Origin: Sporomusaceae bacterium
GTDB lineage: Bacteria; Bacillota; Negativicutes; Sporomusales; UBA7701
DNA: 64,000 nucleotides
Reading direction: 5' to 3'
Assembly (NCBI GenBank): GCA_031460455.1
Contig: JAVKTQ010000007.1
Span: 116,305-180,304 of the forward strand
Shown here: piece by piece, positions 9,160 to 18,320 of the stretch
Layout: every line of letters starts with the position of its first letter
Position numbering within the stretch: position 1 is the first letter of the stretch
Notes under the pieces: model-generated
Seen by the model: only the letters and a program-made list of their open reading frames with translations
Told to the model about the DNA's origin: nothing
Database searches by the model: none
Position numbers and translations under genes: made by a program

Positions 9160-9539
9160 GGTTGTTCGCCTCCCCACAGGACAGCTTGCGCGGCCGCGTA
9201 TTCGCGGGCGTGGCTCAACGAGATGTGGACGGCGGTCACGCCCATTTTTGCGGACAATTCACCGAAGCAGCCGTGGAGTTTCACTGTCGGCCGTCCGTTG
9301 GCGTCCGCCAGTATCTCGACGTCTTGCCAGGTGCCTGCCGACAGTCCGGTGCCGAACGCTTTCATGACCGCCTCTTTGCCGGCGAAACGGGCGGCATAGG
9401 AGGCAGGCCTCTGCACGCCCCGCCTGTCGCAATACTCGCGCTCGGCGGCGGTGAAGACGCGGCGGACGAAGCTGTCCCGCTCTACGGCCGCCCCGATGCG
9501 GTCGATTTCGATGATGTCGATGCCGATACCCACTATCAC
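9156..9539 (-). CDS. acpS: Holo-[acyl-carrier-protein] synthase
   Basis: A 127-residue enzyme that transfers phosphopantetheine from CoA to acyl carrier protein. It has the N-terminal GIGIDIIEIDRI, which contains the metal-binding Asp, and RFAGKEAVMKAFGTG. The GTG start at 9539 was chosen because it follows GAGGTGG and matches the family N-terminus; the frame is open further upstream. It overlaps nnr by 4 nt. Confidence 0.95.
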   Translation of the reverse strand: MIVGIGIDIIEIDRIGAAVERDSFVRRVFTAAEREYCDRRGVQRPASYAARFAGKEAVMKAFGTGLSAGTWQDVEILADANGRPTVKLHGCFGELSAKMGVTAVHISLSHAREYAAAQAVLWGGEQP

Positions 9540-9727
9540 GCGGGCCACCTCGTTTCGCAGTGTTATGGGTCTATTATTCCGTTTTCGGCGGCGCATTCCC
9601 TGCCTACATGGGTAATTTTCCCTTTATCGTCGGTCTGCATGTTTCACATTTTTGTCACAACTGCGTCATATTTTTGCCAAATTGGTTTTTTATAATAAAA
9701 GCAAATAAACCTCAAGGAGGAACAAAC

Positions 9728-10132
9728 ATGAAAAAGACAATCGCCTATGTAACCCTCGTAGCAATGGTGCTGGTGGTCGCCGCCTCGCTGGTCGTGAGCG
9801 CCGCCCCCGCCCAGAATCCGCCTCCCGGCCCGCAGCGCCAGGCCATCACCCTCACCGACGACCAGAAGAAGGAACTCGCCCCGCTCTATGACAAGATGTT
9901 CGAGACCAGGAAAGAGATCATGCAGAAATACGTCGACTTCGGCTACATGACCCAGGAACAGGCCGACCAGCGCGCCGCCTGGATGAAAGAGCGCATGAGC
10001 CAGGGATACGGCCCCGGCATGATGGGCAAAGGCTTCGGCAGAGGCCATGGGATGGGCAAAGGCCCCGGCTTCGGCCAGGGCGGACGCGGCCCCTGCTTCC
10101 AGCAGCCGCAGCAGCCGGCCGCCAACCAGTAG
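9728..10132 (+). CDS. DUF2680-like secreted small protein
   Basis: A 134-residue secreted protein with a signal peptide (residues 1 to about 26, SLVVSAAPA). A helical LTDDQKKELAPLYDKMFE region comes next, then a Gly/Met/Phe-rich tail. The pattern matches YckD/DUF2680 and resembles Spy/CpxP-like periplasmic proteins. A perfect AAGGAGG sits 8 nt before the ATG. A monocistronic unit ended by a strong terminator suggests independent, perhaps high, expression. Function is unknown. Confidence 0.8.
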   Translation: MKKTIAYVTLVAMVLVVAASLVVSAAPAQNPPPGPQRQAITLTDDQKKELAPLYDKMFETRKEIMQKYVDFGYMTQEQADQRAAWMKERMSQGYGPGMMGKGFGRGHGMGKGPGFGQGGRGPCFQQPQQPAANQ

Positions 10133-10138
10133 CAACTG

Positions 10139-10176
10139 AAAAAGAAGCCCTTGCTGACGCAAGGGCTTCTTTTTTA
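10139..10176 (+). terminator. Bidirectional terminator between DUF2680 gene and splB
   Basis: The 13-bp stem AAGAAGCCCTTGC/GCAAGGGCTTCTT is followed by TTTTTT on the plus strand and has an A-run on the other side. It can serve both convergent genes. Confidence 0.9.
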
Positions 10177-11199
10177 TACGAAATATTCCACCTTGGCCGC
10201 CGGAAAATACATATCTGCCTGCTCACGCATGGAGTCGCCGATGGCGCGCATTATGGCGGGGTCATAGACGTATTTGCCGTAGCCGAACTGGCCGAATTTG
10301 TACTTGCGCTCTTCCTCGTCCATGGGCAGGCCGGTTTCGGGGAAGATGGCGGCGATGTTGGCTTTGGCCCGTTTGGTGAAGCGATGGGTGATGAATTCGA
10401 AGGTCAGGTCCTGCGCGGCCGCTTCCGGCAAGGCCTCGGCCAGCCTGCGGAAGAGGGCGCCGTAATCCTCCCGCCAGGCAGGGTAGTGAAAGATGGGGGC
10501 GATGATGAAGCCCAGCGGGTACCCTGCCCCGGCCACCTGCGCAGCCGCCGCCACCCTTTCCGCCAGGCCAGGGGTGCGGTGCTCGTACTGGCGGATGACG
10601 GCAGCGGTGTTAAGGCTGAAGCGGAAGCGGGTGTGGCCATTGTGGGCGGCGTCCAAGAGCGGCGCCACGTCGACGTGCTTGGTGACAAAGCGGAACCTTC
10701 CCAGGGGTTCGCGGCCGAAATGCTCTATTGTGGTGCGCAAAAGCCCGGTGAGGTATTCGGTGGGGATGGGGTCGGAGGTTGCCGCCCCCTCGAATACGGT
10801 TATTTCCGGGGCACGCGCCGCGATATATTCACCGGCTTTGGCCAGTATGTCCGCGATATTCACGTATACTCTCAGGTACGGCCGCCTGCCCAGGGTGGTG
10901 GCGAGGTAGCAGTATTCGCACATGCCCGGGCAACTGGTGTTGAGCGGCAGCTGGTAGTGGGCCGACGGCTTGCAGGTCGCGAAGTCGGCGCTTTTTCGCA
11001 CCCCGACCACCAGCGTCCGCTTGGCCTCACGGTAGGCCTCGCCTGCGGTTTTGCCAGGCAGCCCGGTCACGCGGTTATGCGAGCCGGTGAGCTGAACCGG
11101 CACTTTGATCGACCGCAGGCTGTCGTACAGCTTGCGGCCCAGAGGGTAATCCAGGGATGCCGGTTCGAAATAGGCCCTGGCGGGAACGAAACGTTGCAT
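10174..11199 (-). CDS. splB: Spore photoproduct lyase
   Basis: A 341-residue radical-SAM enzyme that repairs the UV-induced spore photoproduct in germinating spores. The cluster motif is C-PGM-C-EY-C (C-x3-C-x2-C, as expected for SplB), followed by YLATTLG. The family-typical N-terminus MQRFVPARAYFEP and a GAGGGG site 9 nt upstream fix the ATG at 11199. It is direct evidence that the host makes endospores. It is divergent from the rhomboid gene. Confidence 0.94.
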   Translation of the reverse strand: MQRFVPARAYFEPASLDYPLGRKLYDSLRSIKVPVQLTGSHNRVTGLPGKTAGEAYREAKRTLVVGVRKSADFATCKPSAHYQLPLNTSCPGMCEYCYLATTLGRRPYLRVYVNIADILAKAGEYIAARAPEITVFEGAATSDPIPTEYLTGLLRTTIEHFGREPLGRFRFVTKHVDVAPLLDAAHNGHTRFRFSLNTAAVIRQYEHRTPGLAERVAAAAQVAGAGYPLGFIIAPIFHYPAWREDYGALFRRLAEALPEAAAQDLTFEFITHRFTKRAKANIAAIFPETGLPMDEEERKYKFGQFGYGKYVYDPAIMRAIGDSMREQADMYFPAAKVEYFV

Positions 11200-11326
11200 G
11201 CGTCCACCCCTCGCGCGTTTTTTTCGCTGATAGTATCCCCTCGCGGGAAATTTTCCATCAGCACTGGCGAAAGTATCGGCAGGGCTATAGAATAATAATA
11301 AGCATCCTGACAGGAGGTTTCGATCT

Positions 11327-11986
11327 GTGTTTCCCCTCCGCGACAACATCCCGTCCCGCGCATGGCCGCTGGTAACCGTTGCCCTCATCGCCGCCAATTT
11401 TTATATTTTCTATCAGGAACTGCTCCTCAGCGACGTCGCGCTGGGCAAATTCATCAACACCTGGGGCCTCGTGCCGGCGGATTTTATCGCCCGGCTGGTC
11501 CGCGAGCCCTTGCAGCCTGCGACGTATGCGCCGCTCTTCGCCAATCTCTTTCTCCACGGCGGCTGGATGCACATCCTCGGCAATATGTGGTATCTGTGGA
11601 TTTTCGGCGATAATATCGAAGACAAGCTGGGCAAAATCCGCTTTCTCCTTTTCTATATTCTGTGCGGCGTAATCGCCAACGCAGCCCAGATCGTCGTCGA
11701 CCCCGGCTCCACCATCCCGACGGTCGGGGCCAGCGGCGCCATTTCCGGCGTGCTGGGCGGCTATCTCATGCTTTTCCCGCGGGCGCGCATCGCCACTCTC
11801 GTGCCTCTTTTCCCCATCTTCCCCATCCTCCAGATACCAGCCCTGCTTTTCCTGCCGCTATGGTTCTTCCTCCAGCTTTACCAGGGGGCCGCCGCCCTGT
11901 TTATGGCCGGCGCGAATATCGCCTGGTGGGCGCATATCGGCGGCTTCGCGGCCGGCTTTGTGCTGGTCAGAATCGTTAAGGCTTAG
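11327..11986 (+). CDS. Rhomboid-family intramembrane serine protease
   Basis: A 219-residue multi-pass membrane protein. The catalytic Ser lies in GASGAISGVLGGY, the catalytic His in AHIGGFAAGF, and the oxyanion-side motif is LHGGWMHILGNMWYL. It probably cleaves transmembrane segments of substrate proteins. It uses a GTG start with AGGAGG 9 nt upstream. The next gene begins 56 nt downstream on the same strand. Confidence 0.92.
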   Translation: MFPLRDNIPSRAWPLVTVALIAANFYIFYQELLLSDVALGKFINTWGLVPADFIARLVREPLQPATYAPLFANLFLHGGWMHILGNMWYLWIFGDNIEDKLGKIRFLLFYILCGVIANAAQIVVDPGSTIPTVGASGAISGVLGGYLMLFPRARIATLVPLFPIFPILQIPALLFLPLWFFLQLYQGAAALFMAGANIAWWAHIGGFAAGFVLVRIVKA

Positions 11987-12042
11987 TATAATCGGGCCTC
12001 TTCCCGGCCAACCTATCTGCAAACGGCAAAGGAGTTGGCGCT

Positions 12043-12510
12043 GTGTTGCAGAAACTATCGCCCTGGCTGGCGGCCGGGCTAACCACCGGGCTCGTCGTCA
12101 CCTTGGGGCTATGGCTTACGGCGGCCATTTTTTTCAATACCTTCATCATCGGTCAGCGCGTCGCCCCGGACCAGAAGATGGTCGCGGCGCTCATCGAAAC
12201 CGGCCTCAACAACCCCGAAGTCCAGGCGGCGGTCAAGCACCAGGTCATGCTCTACCTGCGTTCGCCAGAGGGCAAGGCCCGCCTGGCGGAAATGATAAAG
12301 TCGCCGGAGATGGTCAAGGCCTTGTCGGAGAACATCCAGTCGCCCGAGATGCGGATCGCCATCCTCAAGTTGATGGAAGTGCCCGAATTCCGCGCCGCCG
12401 TCCTCGACATCGTCAAGGACACGCCCGAGATGAAGACCCTCACCATCCTGTCCGCGGCCATCGTCTGGGACCCCCAGCCGGCGACGTCGGCAACCGAGCC
12501 TTATTTCTGA
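12043..12510 (+). CDS. Unknown membrane-anchored helical protein
   Basis: A 155-residue protein that I do not recognise. One hydrophobic segment (residues 10-32) is followed by an amphipathic, entirely helical region with a repeated pattern around Pro-Glu (NNPEVQAAV, KSPEMVKAL, QSPEMRIAI, VPEFRAAV, DTPEMKTL). These five repeats of about 15-20 residues are probably helix-loop units. The GTG start has AAAGGAG upstream. It may be co-transcribed with the rhomboid gene. Confidence 0.75.
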   Translation: MLQKLSPWLAAGLTTGLVVTLGLWLTAAIFFNTFIIGQRVAPDQKMVAALIETGLNNPEVQAAVKHQVMLYLRSPEGKARLAEMIKSPEMVKALSENIQSPEMRIAILKLMEVPEFRAAVLDIVKDTPEMKTLTILSAAIVWDPQPATSATEPYF

Positions 12511-12514
12511 CACA

Positions 12515-12545
12515 CAAAAAAGAGCCGCAAACGGCTCTTTTTTTA
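12515..12545 (+). terminator. Terminator after the helical membrane protein gene
   Basis: The AGAGCCG CAA ACGGCTCT hairpin is followed by TTTTTTT and preceded by an A-run. Confidence 0.9.
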
Positions 12546-12569
12546 TGTGTTTCTTGCGTGCAACCAGGC

Positions 12570-14249
12570 TTATTTATCGCATTCGAATGGCCAGGCGTTG
12601 ATGCCGCCCTCCATGACCTGCACGTTCTTGAAGTCCCCGCCTTCGAGGATGAGGGCCGCTTCGTAGCCCCGCAGGCTGATTTTGCAGAAGGCGACGATTT
12701 CGTCGTCCTTGTTCAGTTCGGCCAGCCGGCTGCGGAGCTGGCCCAGCGGAATGTACTGCACGTTCCCGCCGGGCAGCTTGCCCTGCTGCTTTACTTCGTC
12801 AGGGGTGCGGACGTCGAGGAATACCGTTTTGCCCACATCGATTTTCTCTTTGGCCGTCAGCGAGGAAATGCCTTTGAGCCTGCCGGCCAGCTTGTTGAGA
12901 ACGGCCAGCGCGGCGACCGCCACGTTGTCGATCGGCGAGTTGAAAGGCGGGGCGTAGGCAACGTCGATGTCGAAGAGGTCGCCGACCGTACCGCCGAGAG
13001 TGATGGCGGTGGCGACAATGTCGATGCGCTTGGCGATTTCGCCCTCACCGAAGGCCTGGGCGCCGAGGATGCGGCCGGTATTGGCCTCGGCGATGAGTTT
13101 GACGGTGATGAGTTTGGCCCCCGGCATGTAGTGGGGCCGGTCGTGGCCGCCGACCATGGCGGTGACGTAATCGTAGCCGAGGCGTTTGGCGTCCCGTTCA
13201 CTCAGGCCGGTCTTGCCGACGTTCATGTCGAGCACTTTGACGACGACCGTGCCGAGGACGCCGCGGAATTTCTCGTCGCCGCCGAGCAGGTTATCGCCGA
13301 TCACCCGGCCGTGCTTGTTGGCCGTCGAGCCCATCGGCGTGAAGATCTTCTCGCCTGAGATGATGTGAGTGTTTTCGACGCAGTCGCCGCCGGCGAAGAT
13401 GTCGGGGTCGCTGGTGCGCAGGTTTTCGTTGACCGCGATCGCGCCCGTCGAGCCGATGGCGAGGCCGGCGTTTTTGGCCAGAACGACGTTCGGACGAACG
13501 CCGATGGCGAGGATGACGAGGTCTGCCGGGATGGTCCGCTGATCGGTGACTACGGCCGACACCGCTCCGTCGCCGGTGAATTTCTCGACTTTTTCGCCGG
13601 TCAGGAGGGTCAGGCCCTGTTGGCGGGCGTACTTGGCCACCGAGCCGGCGATTTCCTCGTCAAGGAACGCAGGGAATATCTGGTTCTGCATTTCGATGAC
13701 GGTGACGTTGACTTCCCACAGTTTGAGGGCTTCGGCCATTTCCAGCCCCACAAGGCCGGCGCCGATTATGACGGCGTTCGCGAACTTGCCCCGCTCGAGC
13801 CCCGCCCGCACCGCCTTGGCGTCGTCGGGATGCCAGAGCTGGAAGACGTTTTCAAGCTCTATTCCCGGCAGCGGCGGTTTGACCGGTACGGCGCCGGTGG
13901 CGATGACCAGCTTGTCGTAGGGCAGTTTCCGTTCCTCGCCGCTGGCGAGATCTTTGACGGTTACTTCCTTGGCGGCCCTGTCGATACCGGTGGCCAGTGT
14001 TTCGGTCAGTACGTCGATGTCCTTTACGTTCTTGAAGAAAGCCTGATTGCGCACCGCGCCGGCGGGGGTCGTCATCAGCTGGTTGATGTCCTGCACGTCG
14101 CCGGCCACGTAATAGGGCAGGCCGCACGCCCCGTAGGAAATCATCTTGCCTTTTTCAACCACGGTAATCCGGGCGGCCGGGTCGACGCGTCTGGCTTTGG
14201 CCGCAGCCTTAAGCCCGGCGGCAACGCCGCCGATAATCACGATATTCAT
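12570..14249 (-). CDS. CoA-disulfide reductase-like flavoprotein with rhodanese domain
   Basis: A 559-residue FAD/NAD(P)H-dependent disulfide reductase. The N-terminal FAD fold is MNIVIIGGVAAGLKAAAKA. The single redox Cys lies in SYGACGLPYY, as in CoA-disulfide reductases rather than two-Cys enzymes. A second dinucleotide fold begins at AVIIGAGLVGLEMAEAL. A C-terminal rhodanese domain from about residue 460 has catalytic Cys in VAFCKISLRGYEA. CoADR-RHD proteins reduce CoA disulfides or polysulfide/persulfides. The ATG at 14249 was chosen for its AAGGGG site. It appears monocistronic. Confidence 0.92.
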   Translation of the reverse strand: MNIVIIGGVAAGLKAAAKARRVDPAARITVVEKGKMISYGACGLPYYVAGDVQDINQLMTTPAGAVRNQAFFKNVKDIDVLTETLATGIDRAAKEVTVKDLASGEERKLPYDKLVIATGAVPVKPPLPGIELENVFQLWHPDDAKAVRAGLERGKFANAVIIGAGLVGLEMAEALKLWEVNVTVIEMQNQIFPAFLDEEIAGSVAKYARQQGLTLLTGEKVEKFTGDGAVSAVVTDQRTIPADLVILAIGVRPNVVLAKNAGLAIGSTGAIAVNENLRTSDPDIFAGGDCVENTHIISGEKIFTPMGSTANKHGRVIGDNLLGGDEKFRGVLGTVVVKVLDMNVGKTGLSERDAKRLGYDYVTAMVGGHDRPHYMPGAKLITVKLIAEANTGRILGAQAFGEGEIAKRIDIVATAITLGGTVGDLFDIDVAYAPPFNSPIDNVAVAALAVLNKLAGRLKGISSLTAKEKIDVGKTVFLDVRTPDEVKQQGKLPGGNVQYIPLGQLRSRLAELNKDDEIVAFCKISLRGYEAALILEGGDFKNVQVMEGGINAWPFECDK

Positions 14250-14368
14250 CAATTTACCCCTTTCGCCGATGGATTTCACCTTCGATTGTATGTTGACCGC
14301 TTGTTTAAAGTCAATAAATCGCTCGGAATTGACTGTATCGATTTTCTTATTTCTACATCAGAAAATGT

Positions 14369-15583
14369 TTATAGGTCGGCCAGCAAACAGACTTCCACGG
14401 TGCTGCCGGCGGCCAGGGGCGGACTGCCGGCCGGGATGACGATCATGGCGTTGGCGGTCACCGCAGATTTGAGCATACCGTTCCCCTGCAGCGGCATCGG
14501 TTCGACGGTCAGGCCTCCGTTCACCGGCCGGCAACTGGCCCAGACGAACCGCGTCGCTCCCGAGGTTTTCGTGAAAGGCGCGGTCAGCAGCGCTTTGGCC
14601 CGCGGCCGCCACCAATCGCTTCTGCCGGCCATCTTGAGCAGCGCCGGACGGACGATCTGCTCGAACGCCACGCTGGCCGCGGCGGGGTTGCCGGACAGCC
14701 CGACGTAAAGCTTGCCGTCCTTGTGGCCGGCCAGCACCGGCATGCCTGGCTTTATTCCCACCCGCTCGAACATGACGCTGATGCCCAGCTCACGGTAAAC
14801 ATCGGCGAGGAGGTCGTAGTCGCCGGCGGAAACGCCGCCGGTGGTCACGATCAGGTCGCAGGCTGCGGCGGCCGACAGCCGGGAAATAATCACGGCCACC
14901 TCGTCGCGGGCGATGCCGAACATGATCGGCTCCGCGCCGGCGTCGCGCACCTGGGCGGCGAGCATATAGCTGTTGGAATTGCGGATGGCGCCCGGAGGCA
15001 GCGGCGCCTCGATATCGGTAACCTCGCTGCCGGTGGCCAGCAGGGCAACCCGCGGCCGTTTGAACACCCGCGGGCGGGAAACACCCAGCAATGCCAGCAG
15101 TCCCATGACCCCGGCGTTGACAACCGTCCCGGCCGCGATCACCTTTTCGCCGGCGGCAATTTCCTCGCCGCGCCGGCAGAGGTTTGCGGCAACGCCGGCG
15201 CCGGCGAAAACAGTCGCCCGGCCTGGTTCCTCGCGGACATCTTCCCGCCGAACCACGCCTGTGGCGCCTTCCGGCACCGGCGCCCCGGTCATTATCTTGG
15301 CGGCCGTACCTGGCCGCACCGCTACCCGCGGCACGCTGCCGGCCGGAATGTCGTCGACTACCTCGAGCACGACCGGCCACTCCGGAGCGGCCTCAGCCAC
15401 GTCGGCGGCGATTAGCGCATAGCCGTCAAGCGGCGATCTGTCGAAGGGCGGAAAGTCGGCGTCGGCCACGACTTCGTCGGCCAGCACCCGCCGCCAGCAG
15501 TCCGCGAGCGCAACCTCTTCGGCGGCGATAACCCGAACGGCCTTGAGCAGTTTATCCTGAGCCATATCCAGGGAAACAGCCAT
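14369..15583 (-). CDS. moeA: Molybdopterin molybdenumtransferase MoeA
   Basis: A 404-residue enzyme that inserts molybdate into adenylylated molybdopterin. MoeA hallmarks are PPFDRSPLDGYAL, MTGAPVPEGATGVVR, VALLATGSEV and TTGGVSAGDYD. The ATG at 15583 follows GGAGGTGAG. It starts 15 nt after a torD-like gene on the same strand, so the two form an operon for maturing a molybdoenzyme that is not encoded in this window. Confidence 0.95.
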   Translation of the reverse strand: MAVSLDMAQDKLLKAVRVIAAEEVALADCWRRVLADEVVADADFPPFDRSPLDGYALIAADVAEAAPEWPVVLEVVDDIPAGSVPRVAVRPGTAAKIMTGAPVPEGATGVVRREDVREEPGRATVFAGAGVAANLCRRGEEIAAGEKVIAAGTVVNAGVMGLLALLGVSRPRVFKRPRVALLATGSEVTDIEAPLPPGAIRNSNSYMLAAQVRDAGAEPIMFGIARDEVAVIISRLSAAAACDLIVTTGGVSAGDYDLLADVYRELGISVMFERVGIKPGMPVLAGHKDGKLYVGLSGNPAAASVAFEQIVRPALLKMAGRSDWWRPRAKALLTAPFTKTSGATRFVWASCRPVNGGLTVEPMPLQGNGMLKSAVTANAMIVIPAGSPPLAAGSTVEVCLLADL

Positions 15584-15598
15584 ACGGCTCACCTCCAA

Positions 15599-16219
15599 TC
15601 AAGCAATCTGTTCATAGCTTTTCCGGTCGGCGCGGAGGAAAACGGCTATTACCCTGAGCACCTGACGGTAGAACAAGGGTATGCCGGTCTTTTCCGCCTC
15701 TGCGGAAAGCTCGTCGACCCAGTCGAGATGTTCCCGCCAGAATATCGCCTGACGCTCGGCCGTTTCGTTCGCCAGCAAAAAAGCGGCGAACTCAAGCTCG
15801 AGCCCGAGATGGTCGGGTGTGGCGCCGAAATCAGGGGGCAGCTCCAGGCCGTATTTTTCGTAGAGTGCCTTCATGTGCAGGGCGGCGTCGCTCATCAGAT
15901 AGCCTTTCTCTTTGGCAAAAGGCACTTGGGCGCTGCTGTCGGCCGTCCATTGCCGATATACCGATTCCACCGGCACCACCCGGCGTTCCGGCGGAAAGAT
16001 AAAACTCTGATTGTACGCCCGCGCGAGAGAATCGCGGTCGCCGGCCAGCCGCGGCCAATCGTTGTAGGCCAGCAGCGGCACGGGGTAATCGAGTGCCGAG
16101 AACGCCTCGTGAAGATATTTGACCGTCTCCGGCAGCTCGCCCACAAGCTCGTCGGTGGGCGCCTGCGTCAGATCGGCCAGAATTGCCAGAACGCCTTTTC
16201 TGTACGCTAATTTGTCCAT
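15599..16219 (-). CDS. TorD/DmsD-family molybdoenzyme chaperone
   Basis: A 206-residue all-helical protein with TorD-family features: the YNQSFIFPPERRVVPVESVY loop, a central DHLGLELEFAAFLL helix and a C-terminal FYRQVLRVIAVFL helix. These proteins guard DMSO-reductase-family enzymes and their Tat leaders during cofactor insertion. The ATG at 16219 has AAGGAGTGG upstream. It is first in an operon with moeA. The upstream leader (16265-16330) contains a CCTGCC/GGCAGG hairpin, but I do not recognise a Moco riboswitch there. Confidence 0.85.
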   Translation of the reverse strand: MDKLAYRKGVLAILADLTQAPTDELVGELPETVKYLHEAFSALDYPVPLLAYNDWPRLAGDRDSLARAYNQSFIFPPERRVVPVESVYRQWTADSSAQVPFAKEKGYLMSDAALHMKALYEKYGLELPPDFGATPDHLGLELEFAAFLLANETAERQAIFWREHLDWVDELSAEAEKTGIPLFYRQVLRVIAVFLRADRKSYEQIA

Positions 16220-16453
16220 CCCGCCACTCCTTATGCGATAGCTTTCGTTTACCATCTTTCGCCACCCGTACCGTTTCATCCTGCCGCCCGGCAGGAGGGC
16301 GGGCCGTTTCCTGCGCGGGATTGTGATAGTGCCATAATTAGATTATTATGTCCTGGATCGATCTTCGACTAGCAATCGCGAGCCGGGAAATACTATATTT
16401 GTCGCCCGCTGAAAAATCGCTGGAGAAATAATACTTTTAAGGAGGTGCGAAAT

Positions 16454-16663
16454 ATGGGTGACAAGGTTATGTCTGAAGAAACGAAACAAAAATTGGCGGA
16501 TGACCTTGGATTCGGCGATAGAACTGCTGATGGGGATTGGTCGGACGTTACAACGGGTGAAGTCGGGTCTATGGTTAGAGAAGCTATCAAGCGTGGAGAA
16601 CAAGCAATGGCCGAAGAAGCGAGAAAGAATGGTCTAGCTCATCAAAATGCAAATGATCAATAG
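16454..16663 (+). CDS. Alpha/beta-type small acid-soluble spore protein
   Basis: A 69-residue protein with a SASP-like core: TKQKLADDLGF, a short linker with DGDWSDVT, then GEVGSMVREAIKRGEQAM. This matches the two-helix alpha/beta SASP pattern of shorter clostridial/Negativicute members, which coat spore DNA. GGAGG sits 8 nt before the ATG, and a tight terminator follows. Three decayed relatives lie within 4 kb downstream. It is lower in G+C than its neighbours. Confidence 0.75.
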   Translation: MGDKVMSEETKQKLADDLGFGDRTADGDWSDVTTGEVGSMVREAIKRGEQAMAEEARKNGLAHQNANDQ

Positions 16664-16687
16664 CCCTTCGGGGCTTATTTTTTTGTC
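16662..16687 (+). terminator. Terminator of the SASP gene
   Basis: The AGCCC TTCG GGGCT hairpin with a stable UUCG tetraloop is followed by TATTTTTTT. Confidence 0.9.
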
Positions 16688-16796
16688 AGCTCAATGTATT
16701 TTTGAAAATTATTGTAAACAGGGCAGGAACAAGATTTGTTTACATCTAAATTTACTAATATCGACATGTATATATGTATTATTGGAGGAAATGAAC

Positions 16797-18113
16797 ATGA
16801 AAGCAAAATTTCTCTCTTTATTGCTGGTGTGCAGCATGGTTATTGCTTTAGCGCTGTTCACCACTGGATTTTCGTGGAATACCGGCGCGCGGGCTTCCGC
16901 GCCGGAGGGCGCCGCAGCTTTGTGGGAGGCTGGCGGCACAAGAGACAAGATCGTCGTTATAAGCGACATCCATCTCGGTATCGATGACCGCTATACCGAA
17001 ATGCTGAAAAACCGTCAGCGGCTTATTGAATTCTTGCAGCGCCTGCAAAACACCAAGGATGTGCGCGAGCTGGTGATCGCCGGTGATTTTCTGGACGAGT
17101 GGTTTCTGCCGGTCTATTATCCCAGCTACACGGATGAACGGCAATTTTATAAGAATGTGATTGCCACCAATCGGGCCGTGATCGACGAGTTGAACAACGT
17201 GACCAAGAAAGGAATAAAGCTGGTTTACGTGCCTGGGAACCACGACATGCTGCTGAAGGCCAGCATTTTGCAGGAAGCGATCCCTAATATCGTTCAGGCC
17301 AGGGATGCCGAAGGGATCGGCGCTTATTACACCGGCGACCGAAACGAGATTGCAATCGAGCACGGTCACCGTTACGATGTGTTTTCCGCGCCTGACACGG
17401 TCACCAACGCGGAGCTGTGTGGTAATGACAATACCATTTTGCCCGCAGGGTATTTTTACGCCCGCTATGCCGCAACCTGGGTGCTGGAGGGTCGTCCGAA
17501 GGTAGAGAAGAAACTGCCGGTGGTAACTGACGTGCCGGATAAGACCGATACGGATCAGTATGGCGCTTATCTTTATTACTCGCTTCTCAAAAGCATCACC
17601 GCGCGGATGACGCCCAACGAGGGCCTTGACGAGAAGATATTCGATATGCGCATCGCCGGATTTGACAATGCGTATACTTATCTTGATTTCTACCCGGCTC
17701 AGCAGAAGGACGGAACTATTTCCGCGCCGGTGCTGTTCAAAAATGTCCAGCGCACATGGGGCGAGCGCCAAAAAGTCAATAACGTCAAGGTTCCGAACAG
17801 CTTTATCGAGGCGGTATCCGGCGCCACGGACTGGGCATACTATTTCAGGCAAGCAAAGGCACAGTACCTTGAAAACCCGAACGAAAACGTGGACGTGGTC
17901 GTGTTTGGTCATACCCATGTGCCGGCGTATCGGGACCTGGGCAACGGGAAATATTACCTGAACGACGGAACCTGGATCGACCATAACACCGACCATCCGG
18001 ATGCCACCAGAACCTTTGCGGTCATCACCACCGGCAATAAGGATACGGCTGCGCTCTACAAGTTTACGGAGGACGGCTCTGTTATCGATATTGGCGCCAG
18101 CGTCAGCAAATGA
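16797..18113 (+). CDS. Secreted calcineurin-like metallophosphoesterase
   Basis: A 438-residue protein with an N-terminal signal peptide (residues 1 to about 31). The phosphoesterase motifs are SDIHLGIDDR, AGDFLDEW, VPGNHDM, EHGHRYDVF and VVFGHTHVPAY, which together supply the dinuclear metal site. The ATG at 16797 is 8 nt from GGAGG. It is a single-gene unit between the SASP gene and a SASP remnant. The substrate is unknown. An intracellular UDP-diacylglucosamine hydrolase role is unlikely because the protein is exported. Confidence 0.9.
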   Translation: MKAKFLSLLLVCSMVIALALFTTGFSWNTGARASAPEGAAALWEAGGTRDKIVVISDIHLGIDDRYTEMLKNRQRLIEFLQRLQNTKDVRELVIAGDFLDEWFLPVYYPSYTDERQFYKNVIATNRAVIDELNNVTKKGIKLVYVPGNHDMLLKASILQEAIPNIVQARDAEGIGAYYTGDRNEIAIEHGHRYDVFSAPDTVTNAELCGNDNTILPAGYFYARYAATWVLEGRPKVEKKLPVVTDVPDKTDTDQYGAYLYYSLLKSITARMTPNEGLDEKIFDMRIAGFDNAYTYLDFYPAQQKDGTISAPVLFKNVQRTWGERQKVNNVKVPNSFIEAVSGATDWAYYFRQAKAQYLENPNENVDVVVFGHTHVPAYRDLGNGKYYLNDGTWIDHNTDHPDATRTFAVITTGNKDTAALYKFTEDGSVIDIGASVSK

Positions 18114-18320
18114 AGCGGCCTGGTCAACGCCTATAATGAGGCAGCCTTGTCCCAACGATGACCCATCTCCACTCACGGAGCTATGAAAAAGAATATCGAT
18201 GAATACTAGGCGCGGCCGACAAAGGTATGCCTTTTCTTACTGCAATGGGGATGGCCCAGTTTGTGGTCAACATTTTGCAACGATATTTTCAGGGGAAGAA
18301 AAGGTTATACACCTACATCT

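Noticed and set aside
7555..9399. A 614-codon open frame opposite nnr/acpS
   Set aside because: Antisense artefact of high G+C; composition is biased to Gly/Val/Asp and no motif is recognisable.
11958..13358. A 466-codon frame over the membrane protein and CoA-disulfide reductase genes
   Set aside because: Half is out of frame with the real gene at 12043 and half is antisense to the reductase.
16220..16340. Molybdenum-cofactor riboswitch upstream of torD-moeA
   Set aside because: Only a simple GC hairpin is visible; the conserved Moco aptamer blocks were not found.
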